Source: Microbispora amethystogenes (GTDB lineage: Bacteria; Actinomycetota; Actinomycetes; Streptosporangiales; Streptosporangiaceae). Taken from it: 64,000 nt of DNA. The translations under genes and the position numbers were made by a program. Shown here piece after piece: positions 42,627 through 51,606 of the stretch (the stretch's first letter is position 1; every line of letters starts with the position of its first letter). The notes beneath the pieces are model-generated. The model searched no databases. It worked only from the letters and a program-made list of their open reading frames with translations, and was not told the DNA's origin. Where the stretch lies: NCBI RefSeq assembly GCF_016863015.1, contig NZ_BOOB01000050.1, forward strand, positions 1 to 64,000. Reading direction: 5' to 3'.

Positions 42627-43916
42627 ATGTCTGCAGACGGTGCGCAAGCCGGCGCGCAGGACGGCGCGCATTCGCAGCGGGCGGCGGACCTGGGCGCCCC
42701 GGTCACGCCGCAGGGCCGGGTCCTCGCCGATCTGCTGGCCGAGTACGTCGAGCGGGTCCGGGACGAGGCCGGCGCGAACGACCGCGCGGGCGCGTTCCCG
42801 TACGAGACGTTCGACGGCTTCGCGAAGGACGGCGTGCTGGGCGGCACGGTCCCCGCCGAACTCGGCGGCCTCGGGGTGGGCCGGTTGTACGACGTGGCGG
42901 TGGCGCTCCGGACGCTGGCGGAGGCGGACGCCTCGGCCGCGCTGGCGCTGCACGTGCAGTTCAGCCGTGGCCTGACGCTGACCTACGAGTGGCGGCACGG
43001 CTCGCCCTCGGCGCGGGCGCTGGCCGAGCGGTTGCTGCGCTCGATGGCCACCGGCGAGGCCGTGGTCTGCGGGGCGCTCAAGGACTCTCCCGGCGTCGTC
43101 ACCGAACTCGTCCCCGACGGGTCGGGCGGCTGGCTGCTGTCCGGCCGCAAGACCCTGGTGAGCCTGGCCCCGATCGGGACGCACTTCTTCGTGCACGCCC
43201 AGCGGCGGGCCGACGGGCGGCCGGCCGGCCTGGTCGTCCCGCTCGTGCGGCGGGACAGCCCGGGGCTGCGCGTGCTGGACACCTGGGACGGCCTCGGCAT
43301 GCGCGCCTCGGGCACCGCCGACATCGCCTTCGACGCCTGCCCCGTCGCGGCCGGCGACGTCCTGGAACGCAGCCAGGTCAACGCCCGCGACGACGCGGTC
43401 CTGGCCGGGCAGACGGTCAGCTCGATCACGATGCTCGGGATCTACGCGGGGGTGGCCCAGGCGGCCAGGGACATCGCGACCGGCGTGGCCGCCCGCCGCC
43501 CCGGCCCGCCCCCGGCGGCGGTGCGCACCCTGGTCGCGGAGACCGACGCCCGCCTCTACGCCCTCCGGGCGACGGCCGGCGCCGCCCTGGTCAACGCCGA
43601 CGCCTGGTCCGCCGACCGCAGCGGCGACCCCGCCGAGCGCGGGAGGGCGATGATGACCCCCTTCCAGTGCGCGAAGATGACCGTCAACACGCTCGCGCTC
43701 GGCATCGTCAACGACTGCCTCACGCTGGCCGGCGGCGCCGCCTACTCGGCGGACCACCCGCTGGCCCGCCTCTCCCGGGACGTGCGGGCCGGGTGGTTCA
43801 TGCAGCCCTACACGTACGTGGACGGCGTCGACTACCTCAGCGGGCAGGCCCTGGGCCTCGAACGGGACAACGACTACATGAGCTTCCGGGCGCTCGGCCC
43901 CCGAGCCCGGCAGTGA
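42627..43916 (+). CDS. Acyl-CoA dehydrogenase-fold flavin N-oxygenase, likely sugar nitrososynthase
   Basis: 429 residues. Acyl-CoA dehydrogenase architecture: N-terminal helices (YETFDGFAKDGVLGGTVPAE), middle beta domain (GWLLSGRKTLVSLAPIGTHF and LGMRASGTADIAFD) and C-terminal helical bundle (TLAGGAAYSADHPLARLSRD). In isolation it reads as a dehydrogenase. It sits directly before an NDP-sugar aminotransferase and C-methyltransferase, and the sugar N-oxygenases of kijanimicin (KijD3), rubradirin and everninomicin belong to this fold. So oxidation of the C3 amine to nitroso/nitro is the best inference. It needs FMN/FAD and a reductase not seen here. ATG 42627. The assignment rests mainly on context. 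Confidence 0.7.
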   Translation: MSADGAQAGAQDGAHSQRAADLGAPVTPQGRVLADLLAEYVERVRDEAGANDRAGAFPYETFDGFAKDGVLGGTVPAELGGLGVGRLYDVAVALRTLAEADASAALALHVQFSRGLTLTYEWRHGSPSARALAERLLRSMATGEAVVCGALKDSPGVVTELVPDGSGGWLLSGRKTLVSLAPIGTHFFVHAQRRADGRPAGLVVPLVRRDSPGLRVLDTWDGLGMRASGTADIAFDACPVAAGDVLERSQVNARDDAVLAGQTVSSITMLGIYAGVAQAARDIATGVAARRPGPPPAAVRTLVAETDARLYALRATAGAALVNADAWSADRSGDPAERGRAMMTPFQCAKMTVNTLALGIVNDCLTLAGGAAYSADHPLARLSRDVRAGWFMQPYTYVDGVDYLSGQALGLERDNDYMSFRALGPRARQ

Positions 43917-43946
43917 CGTGCGGAGCGAGCATCGGAGAAGGCGCGC

Positions 43947-45068
43947 ATGGCTATTCGCGTATGGGACTACCTGCCGGAGTACGAGAAGGAGAGGACGGAC
44001 GTCCTCGACGCGGTCGAGAAGGTCTTCGAATCCGGGCAGCTCATCCTCGGGGAGAGCGTCCGGAGCTTCGAGGAGGAGTTCGCCGCCTACCACCGGACGA
44101 GACACTGCACGGGCGTGGACAACGGGACCAACGCCATCAAACTCGGCCTGCAGGCGCTGGGGGTCGGCCCGGGGGACGAGGTCGTCACCGTCTCCAACAC
44201 CGCCGCCCCGACCGTCGTGGCGATCGACTCGGTCGGCGCGACGCCGGTCTTCGCCGACGTGCGCGAGGACGACCACCTCATAGACCCCGCGCAGGTGGCC
44301 GCCGCGATCACTCCGCGCACCCGCGCGCTGGTGCCGGTCCACCTGTACGGCCAGTGCGCCGACATGGCGCCGTTGACCCGGCTCGCCGCCCGGCACGGCC
44401 TGGCCGTCCTGGAGGACTGCGCCCAGGCGCACGGCGCCCGGCACCACGGCCGCCTGGCCGGCACGATGGGGCACGCCGCCGCCTTCTCGTTCTACCCCAC
44501 CAAGGTCCTCGGGGCGTACGGCGACGGCGGGGCGGTGCTGACCGGCGACGACACGGTCGACGGCAACCTGCGGCGGCTGCGGTACTACGGCATGGAGGAG
44601 CGGTACTACGTCGTCCGCACCCCCGGGCACAACTGCCGTCTCGACGAGGTGCAGGCGGAGATCCTGCGCCGCAAGCTCGGCCGCCTGGACGACTACATCG
44701 CGCGGCGCCGCGAGGTGGCCGATCGTTACGCCGAAGGGCTGGCCGACGTCTCGGGGCCGTCCGGGCTGCGGCTGCCGTCCGTGACGGAGGGCAACGACCA
44801 CGTCTACTACGTCTACGTGGTCCGCCACCCGCGCCGCGACGAGATCATCGAGCGGCTCAGGGCGTACGACATCCACCTGAACATCAGCTATCCCTGGCCG
44901 GTGCACACGATGACCGGCTTCGAGCGGCTGGGCTACGCGGAGGGGTCGCTGCCGGTCACCGAGCGGCTGGCCCGCCAGATCTTCTCGCTGCCGATGTACC
45001 CGTCGCTGCCGCCTGACACGCAGGACCGGGTGATCGAGGCGCTCCGCGAGGTCCTGACGACGCTGTGA
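43947..45068 (+). CDS. NDP-hexose C3 aminotransferase (DegT/DnrJ/EryC1)
   Basis: 373 residues, fold type I PLP enzyme. The Schiff-base lysine is Lys186 in [16 protein letters not shown]. Other family blocks are [27 protein letters not shown] and [17 protein letters not shown]. It transaminates the C3 ketone made by the 2,3-dehydratase, giving the 3-amino-2,6-dideoxy sugar (EvaB-like step). ATG 43947 lies 30 bp after the N-oxygenase gene with GGAGAAGG upstream. It starts the run aminotransferase, C-methyltransferase, epimerase, the same order of steps as in the vancosamine pathway. Confidence 0.94.
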   Translation: MAIRVWDYLPEYEKERTDVLDAVEKVFESGQLILGESVRSFEEEFAAYHRTRHCTGVDNGTNAIKLGLQALGVGPGDEVVTVSNTAAPTVVAIDSVGATPVFADVREDDHLIDPAQVAAAITPRTRALVPVHLYGQCADMAPLTRLAARHGLAVLEDCAQAHGARHHGRLAGTMGHAAAFSFYPTKVLGAYGDGGAVLTGDDTVDGNLRRLRYYGMEERYYVVRTPGHNCRLDEVQAEILRRKLGRLDDYIARRREVADRYAEGLADVSGPSGLRLPSVTEGNDHVYYVYVVRHPRRDEIIERLRAYDIHLNISYPWPVHTMTGFERLGYAEGSLPVTERLARQIFSLPMYPSLPPDTQDRVIEALREVLTTL

Positions 45069-45134
45069 GCGCGCGCCTCGCGCCTCGCGCCCCGCCCTCC
45101 CACCCCGACACGTACGACCCGGAGGAGAAGATCG

Positions 45135-46370
45135 ATGACGACCCCAGTCGGCGAGACGACGTGCCGGGTGTGCCGCGGGCCGCTCGGCGAGTTCCTGGAC
45201 CTCGGGCGGCAGCCGCTGTCCGACCGTTTCCTGACCGAGAGGGAGATCCCCGGCGAGTTCTTCTACCGGCTCGCCGTCGGCGCCTGCGCGTCGTGCGGGA
45301 TGGTGCAGCTGATGGAGGAGGTCCCGCGTGAGCTGATGTTCCGCGAGGACTATCCGTACCACTCGTCGGGCTCGTCGGTGATGCGGGAGCACTTCGCACG
45401 GACCGCGCACGGCTTCCTGGAGTCGGCGTACGCCGGGCCGGACCCGTTCGTGGTGGAGATCGGCAGCAACGACGGGGTGATGCTCGGCGCGGTGCGCGAC
45501 GCCGGCGTGCGGCATCTCGGGTTCGAGCCCTCGGGGAAGGTGGCCGAGGTGGCGCGGCGGCGCGGTGTGCGGGTGCGCACCGACTTCTTCGAGGAGCCGA
45601 CGGCGGCCGAGGTGCGCGCGGCCGAGGGGCCCGCGGACGTGATCTACGCGGCCAACACGATCTGTCACATCCCCTACCTTGAGTCGATCTTCCGCGGCGT
45701 CGACGCGCTGCTCGCCCCCGGTGGCCGGTTCGTCTTCGAGGATCCCTACTGGGGGGACATCGTGGAGAAGACGTCGTTCGACCAGATCTACGACGAGCAC
45801 TTCTACTTCTTCACGGCGACTTCGGTCCGGGCGGCCGCCGAGCGGTCCGGCTTCGAACTGGTCGACGTGGAACGCCTGTCTGTCCACGGCGGCGAACTGC
45901 GCTACACGATCGCCCGCCGCGGCGCCGCCACGCCTGCGGCGGCCGTCGCGGAGACCGTCGAGCGGGAACGGGCCCGCGGCCTGACCGCTCCGGACACGCT
46001 GCGCCGCTTCGCCGCCGACGTGGAACGCGTACGGGACGACCTGACGGCGCTGCTGCGCCGGCTGCGTGAGGAGGGGCGGCGGGTCGTCGCGTACGGCGCG
46101 ACCGCCAAGAGCGCGACCGTGACCAACTTCTGCGGTCTCGACTCCGGGCTGGTCGAGTGGGTGTGCGACACCACTCCTCAGAAACAGGGGCTGCTGACCC
46201 CCGGAGCCCATCTGCCGGTCGTGCCGCCGGAACGGTTCTCCACGTCCCACCCCGACCACGCGCTGTTGTTCGCCTGGAACCACGCCGAGGAGATCATGGC
46301 GAAGGAGCAGGAGTTCCGCGACGCAGGCGGCCGGTGGATCCTCTACGTGCCGGACGTCCGGGTGGTGTGA
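45135..46370 (+). CDS. NDP-hexose C3-methyltransferase (EvaC/TylC3/TcaB9-like)
   Basis: 411 residues. The N-terminal zinc finger uses C10, C13, C51 and C54 (CRVC and CASC). The SAM-binding strand is VVEIGSNDGVML. The catalytic YDEHFYFF supplies the Tyr/His pair known from TcaB9. The C-terminal Rossmann-like domain ends LLFAWNHAEEIMAKE. It adds a methyl at C3 of the 4-keto-amino sugar, making the branched vancosamine/kijanose skeleton. Position after the C3 aminotransferase strongly supports this. 4 bp before the epimerase, so co-translated. Confidence 0.95.
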   Translation: MTTPVGETTCRVCRGPLGEFLDLGRQPLSDRFLTEREIPGEFFYRLAVGACASCGMVQLMEEVPRELMFREDYPYHSSGSSVMREHFARTAHGFLESAYAGPDPFVVEIGSNDGVMLGAVRDAGVRHLGFEPSGKVAEVARRRGVRVRTDFFEEPTAAEVRAAEGPADVIYAANTICHIPYLESIFRGVDALLAPGGRFVFEDPYWGDIVEKTSFDQIYDEHFYFFTATSVRAAAERSGFELVDVERLSVHGGELRYTIARRGAATPAAAVAETVERERARGLTAPDTLRRFAADVERVRDDLTALLRRLREEGRRVVAYGATAKSATVTNFCGLDSGLVEWVCDTTPQKQGLLTPGAHLPVVPPERFSTSHPDHALLFAWNHAEEIMAKEQEFRDAGGRWILYVPDVRVV

Positions 46371-46373
46371 GCC

Positions 46374-46976
46374 ATGCGAGTGAACGGCCTGGCGGTCGAG
46401 GGCGCGTACGTCTTCACGCCCGAGGAGTTCCCCGACGACCGGGGGCGGTTCCTGTCGCACTACCAGGAATCGGTGTTCGGCGACGCCGTGGGACGCCCGC
46501 TCTTCCCCGTGGCGCAGGCGAGCAGCAGCGTCTCGCGCAGGGGAGTGGTGCGGGGGCTGCACTACACGGCGACGCCGCCGGGCACGGCGAAGTACGTCCA
46601 CTGCCCGCGCGGCCGGGCCCTCGACGTCGTCCTCGACGTCCGCGTCGGCTCTCCCTCGTTCGGCGTCTGGGACAGCGTCGTGCTCGACTCCCTCGACTTC
46701 CGCGCCGTGTACTTCCCGCTGGGGGTCGCGCACCTGTTCGTGGCTCTGGAGGACGACACCGTGATGTCGTACCTGCTGTCGCGGGAGTACGTGGCCGCCG
46801 ACGAGCTGGCGATCTCCCCGCTGGACCCGGGGCTGGGCCTGCCCGTCCCGGGGGACCTCACGCCGATCCTGTCGGAGCGGGACCGTGCGGCCCCCCGCCT
46901 TGAGGAGGCGAGAGAGGCCGGCCTGCTGCCCGACTATCGGGTGTGCGCCGAAATCGAGGCGGGCAGCCGCGTCTGA
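46374..46976 (+). CDS. dTDP-4-keto-6-deoxyhexose epimerase (RmlC/EvaD-like)
   Basis: 200 residues, cupin fold. Family markers: VFTPEEFPDDRGRFLSHYQE, SRRGVVRGLHYT (active-site His), KYVHCPRGRALDVVLDVRVGSPSFG, FPLGVAHLFVALEDDTVMSYLLS and LDPGLGLPVPGD. It inverts C5 (and/or C3), turning the D-sugar to the L series; in epivancosamine synthesis it acts at C5. Overlap-like spacing with the methyltransferase (4 bp). ATG 46374. Ends the rightward sugar operon; the ketoreductase comes in from the opposite strand. Confidence 0.94.
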   Translation: MRVNGLAVEGAYVFTPEEFPDDRGRFLSHYQESVFGDAVGRPLFPVAQASSSVSRRGVVRGLHYTATPPGTAKYVHCPRGRALDVVLDVRVGSPSFGVWDSVVLDSLDFRAVYFPLGVAHLFVALEDDTVMSYLLSREYVAADELAISPLDPGLGLPVPGDLTPILSERDRAAPRLEEAREAGLLPDYRVCAEIEAGSRV

Positions 46977-47018
46977 ACGGCCCGGCCACGGGCGAAGTGG
47001 CGGGGTGGGGGGAGGGAG

Positions 47019-48152
47019 TCACGACTCCCGGGGGCGCGTGCCGCGGGAGTCGAGACCGTGGGTGTCGAGACCGTGAGTGTGGAGAGCGGGGGTGTCGAGA
47101 GCGGCGACGGTCCGGCGCAGAGCCTCGTCGAGCGGAACCCGCGGGCGCCATCCGGTGGCCGCCCGGAACGCTGAGGAGTCGATCACCACGCTGTCGAAGT
47201 CGCCCGGCCGGGCGCTCGCGGGCGGGGGGACCGGCACGACCGGCACCGGAGGCCGTCCGGTCCGTTCGGCGACGAGCAGCGCGATCCTCCGGAAGACGTC
47301 GCCGAGCGGCTCGCCGCGGCCGTGGCCCAGCGGCCAGTGCCGGCCCGCCAGCGCCTCCGGCCGGTCGAGGGCCGCCAGGAAGGCGTCCGCGACGTCGCCG
47401 ACGTACAGCAGTTCACGCGCGACCGTGCCGTCGTGCCACATGGTGAGCGGCTCTCCGGCGAGCGCTCTGCGGGCCATCGCGCTCACCACCCCCCGGTCGG
47501 CGGCGCCGTCCGGGGCCGGCCCGAAGACCGTCGGCAGGCGCAGGGAGACTCCGCGCAGGACCCCTTCCGAGGTGGCCCGCTTGAGCAGGTCTTCGGCCGC
47601 CTGCTTCTGCAGGTCGTACGCCGTCACCGGATGGTCGGGCACGGTGCCGTCGATCGGCGTGCCGGAGCCCGGGCCGGCCTGGGAGGCCGAGCCGGCGAAC
47701 ACCACCAGCGGCGCGGGACCACGCCGGGAGCGTGACCGCAGCAGGCCGACGAGGTCGCGCATGACGCCCACGTTCACCCGTTCGCTGGCCGCCGGGTCCT
47801 CGTCGGCTCCCCGCCAGCCGCCGGAGTGCAGGACCAGGTGGATCACCGCACTCGCCCCGGCCACCGCACGCTCCAGGTTCGCGGGCACGGTGAGATCGGC
47901 GGCCAGCACCTCCACCCCGCCCGCGCCGCCCGGGCCTGCCTCAACCGTGCTCGCTTCAACCGTGCCCGCCTCAGCCGTACCTGTCGCGGCGGGGCGGCGG
48001 GAGACCGCGCGTACGGCGACCGGCAGGCGCGCGAGCCGGGCGGTGACGGCCGAGCCCACCAGACCGGACGCGCCGAGCACGGCGACCAGCGGAGGGCCGC
48101 CGCCCGGCGTGGTGCCCGGCGTGGTGGCCAGCGTGGTGCCCGGCCGGTTCAC
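47019..48152 (-). CDS. NDP-sugar 4-ketoreductase (extended SDR)
   Basis: 377 residues. The NAD(P) loop is LVAVLGASGLVGSAVTARL, with a serine-rich VFAGSASQ and the YDLQK catalytic pair (Tyr-x-x-x-Lys), then LRLPTVFGP. It reduces the C4 ketone (EvaE-like), the last step before transfer. Three short tandem-repeat tracts disrupt its termini and one loop: TTLATTPGTTPGGG at the N-terminus, TGTAEAGTVEASTVEAG near residue 57, and LHTHGLDTHGLDSRG at the end. They may be recent slippage. It overlaps the methyltransferase gene by 4 bp; the operon runs glycosyltransferase, methyltransferase, ketoreductase. Confidence 0.9.
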   Translation of the reverse strand: MNRPGTTLATTPGTTPGGGPPLVAVLGASGLVGSAVTARLARLPVAVRAVSRRPAATGTAEAGTVEASTVEAGPGGAGGVEVLAADLTVPANLERAVAGASAVIHLVLHSGGWRGADEDPAASERVNVGVMRDLVGLLRSRSRRGPAPLVVFAGSASQAGPGSGTPIDGTVPDHPVTAYDLQKQAAEDLLKRATSEGVLRGVSLRLPTVFGPAPDGAADRGVVSAMARRALAGEPLTMWHDGTVARELLYVGDVADAFLAALDRPEALAGRHWPLGHGRGEPLGDVFRRIALLVAERTGRPPVPVVPVPPPASARPGDFDSVVIDSSAFRAATGWRPRVPLDEALRRTVAALDTPALHTHGLDTHGLDSRGTRPRES

Positions 48153-49099
48153 GATCGGGCGTCCGTCTGCTCGCGGCCGCCCTTCTCAGGGGCGTTCTTC
48201 TCGTAGAGGGCCTGCCAGTAGAAGGTCCACGGCACGGCCCGGGCGTCGGCGACGCGGGTCCAGTCGTCGGCGGGCCGGTAGGCGGCGAGGAACCTGCGCG
48301 ACTGCGCCTCCACCGCGCGGTTGTCATGGATGTCGATGACGTCCAGCAGGGGCCCGGTGCGCAGGGCCAGCGCCACGACCTCCGCGCCCTGGGCATGGCC
48401 GTCCAAGGACGGGTCCAGATATTTGCCCACCGGGTTGTTCACGTACAGGTAGCGGCAGCGTCCGGCCACGAGGTCCAGGTAGGCCCGCACCGTCTCGGCG
48501 TTCATCTCCGCGAACGAGTCGACGTTCACGCACAGGTCGAACCGCTGGTCCGCGGGCAGCGCGTCCACCTCGTCCACCGAGTGGAACCGGATCTTCGCGA
48601 ACTGGTCGCGGTCGAGGACGGCGCCGAGGTAGGCGCGGGAGAGGCGCAGGGCGTTGTCCAGATCGACGATGTCGTAGGAGACGAGGTCGTGGTTGGACAT
48701 CAGGGCGTGGCAGGTGCGGCCGTACCCGGCGCCGATCTCCAGCACCCGGAAGCCGTCCAGGGGGACGGCCCCGCTCATGAAGTCGAGCTCCAGAACGGCC
48801 TGGAGGTAGTCCATGCAGACGTCCTCGCCGTCGTACCTGACCGTGATGGGGTCGCCCACGTCGCGGTTGCGGATGCGGCGGAGCCGCGCCCGGTTGGCCT
48901 CGCTCAGCCCGGCGGCGAGGTTGAAGATCAGCGTCTTGAGGTAGCGCATGCCGTTGGTGCGGGGGTCCCACAGCGCCAGCTTGAAGTTGACCGTGCCGGA
49001 CTTGAAGCCCCGGAGATCGGCGACGGCGCTCTCGGTCACCTGGATCCTGTTGTTGCTCTCCCAGAGCGGGCTCTGGCCGTACCTGCGGGTGGTCGTCAT
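48149..49099 (-). CDS. Putative sugar O-methyltransferase
   Basis: 316 residues. The SAM-binding motif VLEIGAGYGRTCHAL lies near the middle, followed by YDIVDLDNALRLSRAYL and FDLCVNVDSFAEMN. The N-terminal half (ESNNRIQVTESAVADLRGFK) is helical. The sequence fits the group annotated as putative sugar O-methyltransferase in deoxysugar clusters. It likely caps a hydroxyl such as C4-OH, which in evernitrose is methylated. It lies between the glycosyltransferase and the ketoreductase on the same strand. Whether it acts on the NDP-sugar or the glycoside cannot be read from sequence. Confidence 0.82.
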   Translation of the reverse strand: MTTTRRYGQSPLWESNNRIQVTESAVADLRGFKSGTVNFKLALWDPRTNGMRYLKTLIFNLAAGLSEANRARLRRIRNRDVGDPITVRYDGEDVCMDYLQAVLELDFMSGAVPLDGFRVLEIGAGYGRTCHALMSNHDLVSYDIVDLDNALRLSRAYLGAVLDRDQFAKIRFHSVDEVDALPADQRFDLCVNVDSFAEMNAETVRAYLDLVAGRCRYLYVNNPVGKYLDPSLDGHAQGAEVVALALRTGPLLDVIDIHDNRAVEAQSRRFLAAYRPADDWTRVADARAVPWTFYWQALYEKNAPEKGGREQTDARS

Positions 49100-49115
49100 C
49101 GTCGTCTCCGCCCCG

Positions 49116-50408
49116 TCACTTGGACCGGCCGTGCTGGGCCGCGGTGAGCCTTTCCAGGATCGGCACGACGTCGTTGGGCGTGGGCATCCCCAGCGTCTCC
49201 CGCCGCAGCCGTTCCGCGTTGCCGGCGAACGACGGGTCCTCCAGCACGTGGACCAGCCGGTCGCGCAGCGTGTCGGCGGTCAGGTGGTCGGCGTCGGCGA
49301 CGTACACGCCCGCCCCCTGGTCCTCCAGCCCGTTGGCCATGAGCACCGGTCCCCACCACTTCTCCGCCCAGTAGATGTTGGGCACGATGAGCTGCGGCAC
49401 CCCGTGCTCCAGCGCGGAGGCGAAGGTGCCGGCGCCGCCGCTGTGCACGATGGCCGAGCAGGTGGGCAGCAGCACGTTCAGGGGCACGAAGTCGTGCACG
49501 CGCACGTTGTCGGGCACGTGGGTGACCGACCGCAGTTGCGTGGCGTCGAGTGCGGCGATCACCTCGACGTCGAGGCCGTCGACCGCCGCGAACAGGTCCG
49601 CGGCCGAGGCGACGACGCCGAAGTTGCGCTCGCGGTGGGAGAGGCCGAGCGTCACGCAGACGCGTGGGCGCGCGGGCGGCCGGTGCAGCCACTTCGGCAC
49701 CGACGACGGGCCGTTGAAGGCCATGTGCCGCATCGGGAGGTAGTGGATGCCCGGGGGCCGCCAGACCCAGGTCGGCATGGGGAAGATCGTCCACTGGCCG
49801 AGGGCGGTCTCCTCGTCGAAGGCGCAGCCGTACCGCGCCAGGACCGGCTCCAGCCACTCGCGCAGGGGGTCGGTGCGGGCCTGCGGCGGCTGCCCGTCCC
49901 AGATCGGACGGCAGGCGGTGCGCAACTGCCCCAGGCCGTCCGCGCCGAACAGCATCCGGGCGTGGGCCGCGCCGCACGCCCGCGCGGCGACGACGCCGGC
50001 GAAGGCGAAGGTGTCCCAGACGACGAGGTCGGGCTCCCAGTCGCGGGCGAACTCGACGAGCTCCTCGATCACCGCTTCGGGGTTGAACAGCGCCCGGCAT
50101 CCCCCCACGTGGGCGCCGAGTTCCGCCAGCGGGTCGTCGCGGGCGTAGTCGGTCTGCACCGGCAGCCCGGGGCCCGGATTCCTCGGGTCCGCCGGGTTCT
50201 CCTGCGGCTCGGCGGCCGACATCTGCGTGTTCAGGTCCACGCCCCGGCCGACCGGTACGGCCGTCAGCCCGCAGCGCATGATGTCGTCGGCCATGTCCGG
50301 CTGGGCGGCGACTCGCACGTCGTGTCCCGCCGTACGCAGGGCCCAGGCCAGCGGCGCCTGCACGAACAGATGCGACCGGAAGGGGGCGGTGGCGAAGAGA
50401 ACGCGCAT
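49116..50408 (-). CDS. Glycosyltransferase, EryCIII/DesVII type
   Basis: 430 residues, GT-B. MRVLFATAPFRSHLFVQAPL opens the acceptor domain. The donor site has VHSGGAGTFASALEHGVP and IYWAEKWWGPVLMANGLE. GLSHRERNFG and VHDFVPLNVLLPTCSA are typical of macrolide/enediyne-type enzymes often grouped as activator-dependent. ATG 50408 is chosen because AGGAAGGA lies upstream; the longer frame starts in poor context. It should transfer the amino/nitro sugar made by this locus to the aglycone. No P450-like activator partner (lacking the heme cysteine) is present in the window. First gene of the leftward operon. Confidence 0.9.
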   Translation of the reverse strand: MRVLFATAPFRSHLFVQAPLAWALRTAGHDVRVAAQPDMADDIMRCGLTAVPVGRGVDLNTQMSAAEPQENPADPRNPGPGLPVQTDYARDDPLAELGAHVGGCRALFNPEAVIEELVEFARDWEPDLVVWDTFAFAGVVAARACGAAHARMLFGADGLGQLRTACRPIWDGQPPQARTDPLREWLEPVLARYGCAFDEETALGQWTIFPMPTWVWRPPGIHYLPMRHMAFNGPSSVPKWLHRPPARPRVCVTLGLSHRERNFGVVASAADLFAAVDGLDVEVIAALDATQLRSVTHVPDNVRVHDFVPLNVLLPTCSAIVHSGGAGTFASALEHGVPQLIVPNIYWAEKWWGPVLMANGLEDQGAGVYVADADHLTADTLRDRLVHVLEDPSFAGNAERLRRETLGMPTPNDVVPILERLTAAQHGRSK

Positions 50409-50696
50409 GTCGGTCCTTCCTGGAGACGAGCGGGCCTGGAGACGGGCGGGTGGCCCTCGGCCGGAAACCGGGCACGTTGTTCCACGATTTTCCGGCGGTG
50501 TCCGGCCGCGCATCTTCCAGAATGCGCACCGCCCGCGCGGGGGACCTTTTCAGGGCGGGGTCCGGGCCGGAACGGCACGGCAGAAGTAGCCGCACCGGGC
50601 CGGCGCTGCGAATAGTGGGTAACGTGCCGGCCGTTCCCGGAAACGGCGGAGACGGCCGGCTGGAAATGCCGGCGAACCAGTTCGGGAGGCGACGAG

Positions 50697-51344
50697 ATGC
50701 ACCCCGTAGTTCACGAGCCCGTGATTTACGACTACGACGCGGCGCGCTTCGATTTCGGGGACATCCTCCGGAAGATCTACGACGTGGACGACCTCGCCCG
50801 TCTCCGCCCGGAGGGCGAGCTCGAGGTCATGACCTGGAAGACCGACCAGTCGACCGACTTCCACGCGAAGTTCTACGAGGCGTTCGAGGCGGAGCTGAAG
50901 CCCCTCTACCGGGAGTTCGTCGCGGCGTTCGTCCCCGGCGTCCTCGGCACCGAGGAGTTCTGCTTCCAGCAGGTCCCGACGTTCCGGGTGCACTTTCCCG
51001 GCAACGTGGCGGTGGGCGACTTCCACCGGGACCGCGACTACAACCACGGAGACGGCGAGGTGAACTTCTGGGTTCCGTTCACCCCGGCCTACGACACGAA
51101 CTCCGTCTGGATCGAGCGGGAGCTGGGATCGGGGGACTACCGCCCGATGACGGTGGACCCCGGTCAGGTGCTGGTGTTCGACTCGGTCGACTGGAGCCAC
51201 GGAAACAAGATCAACGAGACGGGGTCGACCCGGGTGAGCTTCGACTTCCGGTGCATCCGGCTGTCGGACTACAACCCCTCGACTCTCCGTACGGTGGACG
51301 CCAAGCGGGGGCTGTGGATCGGCGACTACTTCGACGTGCTGTGA
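50697..51344 (+). CDS. Fe(II)/2-oxoglutarate oxygenase-like protein (StrG-like)
   Basis: 215 residues. A cupin-like pattern, VGDFHRDRDYNHGDGEVNFW, gives the HxD of a facial triad, and DWSHGNKINETGSTRVSFDFR gives the distal His and the 2OG-binding Arg. This looks like the StrG-like family known from aminoglycoside clusters, whose reaction is not settled; the family assignment is by recall. It may hydroxylate or desaturate the sugar or the aglycone. ATG 50697 after GGGAGGCGACGAG. Isolated between two leftward genes, with a strong hairpin after its stop. Confidence 0.7.
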   Translation: MHPVVHEPVIYDYDAARFDFGDILRKIYDVDDLARLRPEGELEVMTWKTDQSTDFHAKFYEAFEAELKPLYREFVAAFVPGVLGTEEFCFQQVPTFRVHFPGNVAVGDFHRDRDYNHGDGEVNFWVPFTPAYDTNSVWIERELGSGDYRPMTVDPGQVLVFDSVDWSHGNKINETGSTRVSFDFRCIRLSDYNPSTLRTVDAKRGLWIGDYFDVL

Positions 51345-51365
51345 CCCCACGTCGACGGCACAGAC

Positions 51366-51403
51366 GAGGGCGGCGCCCGGCCGACCGGCCGGGCGCCGCC
51401 CTC
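51366..51403. terminator. Bidirectional hairpin terminator
   Basis: A perfect 17-bp inverted repeat (51366-51382 and 51387-51403) with a 4-nt GACC loop lies between convergent genes. No T-tract, as usual in high-GC actinobacteria. Confidence 0.8.
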
Positions 51404-51606
51404 ACGTCTCCCCGGTCATCCGGCCGGGGTCACCAGCGGGGTGTTGGGGGCGTCCACGAGCCTTGGCCGAGTCGGTCACTGCGCCGGAAGGAACCTCCGG
51501 TCCTCGCGAAGCCCGCTTCGCTGGGCCTTCGCTGCGGTCCTCGCTCCCTTCCGCTCCGCTCCCTCCACCCCGGTGAACGCGGGCGGACAGCGCACTGGGG
51601 CCGGGG

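Noticed and set aside
42477..46733. A 1418-residue minus-strand open frame
   Set aside because: It is antisense to four well-defined sugar genes.
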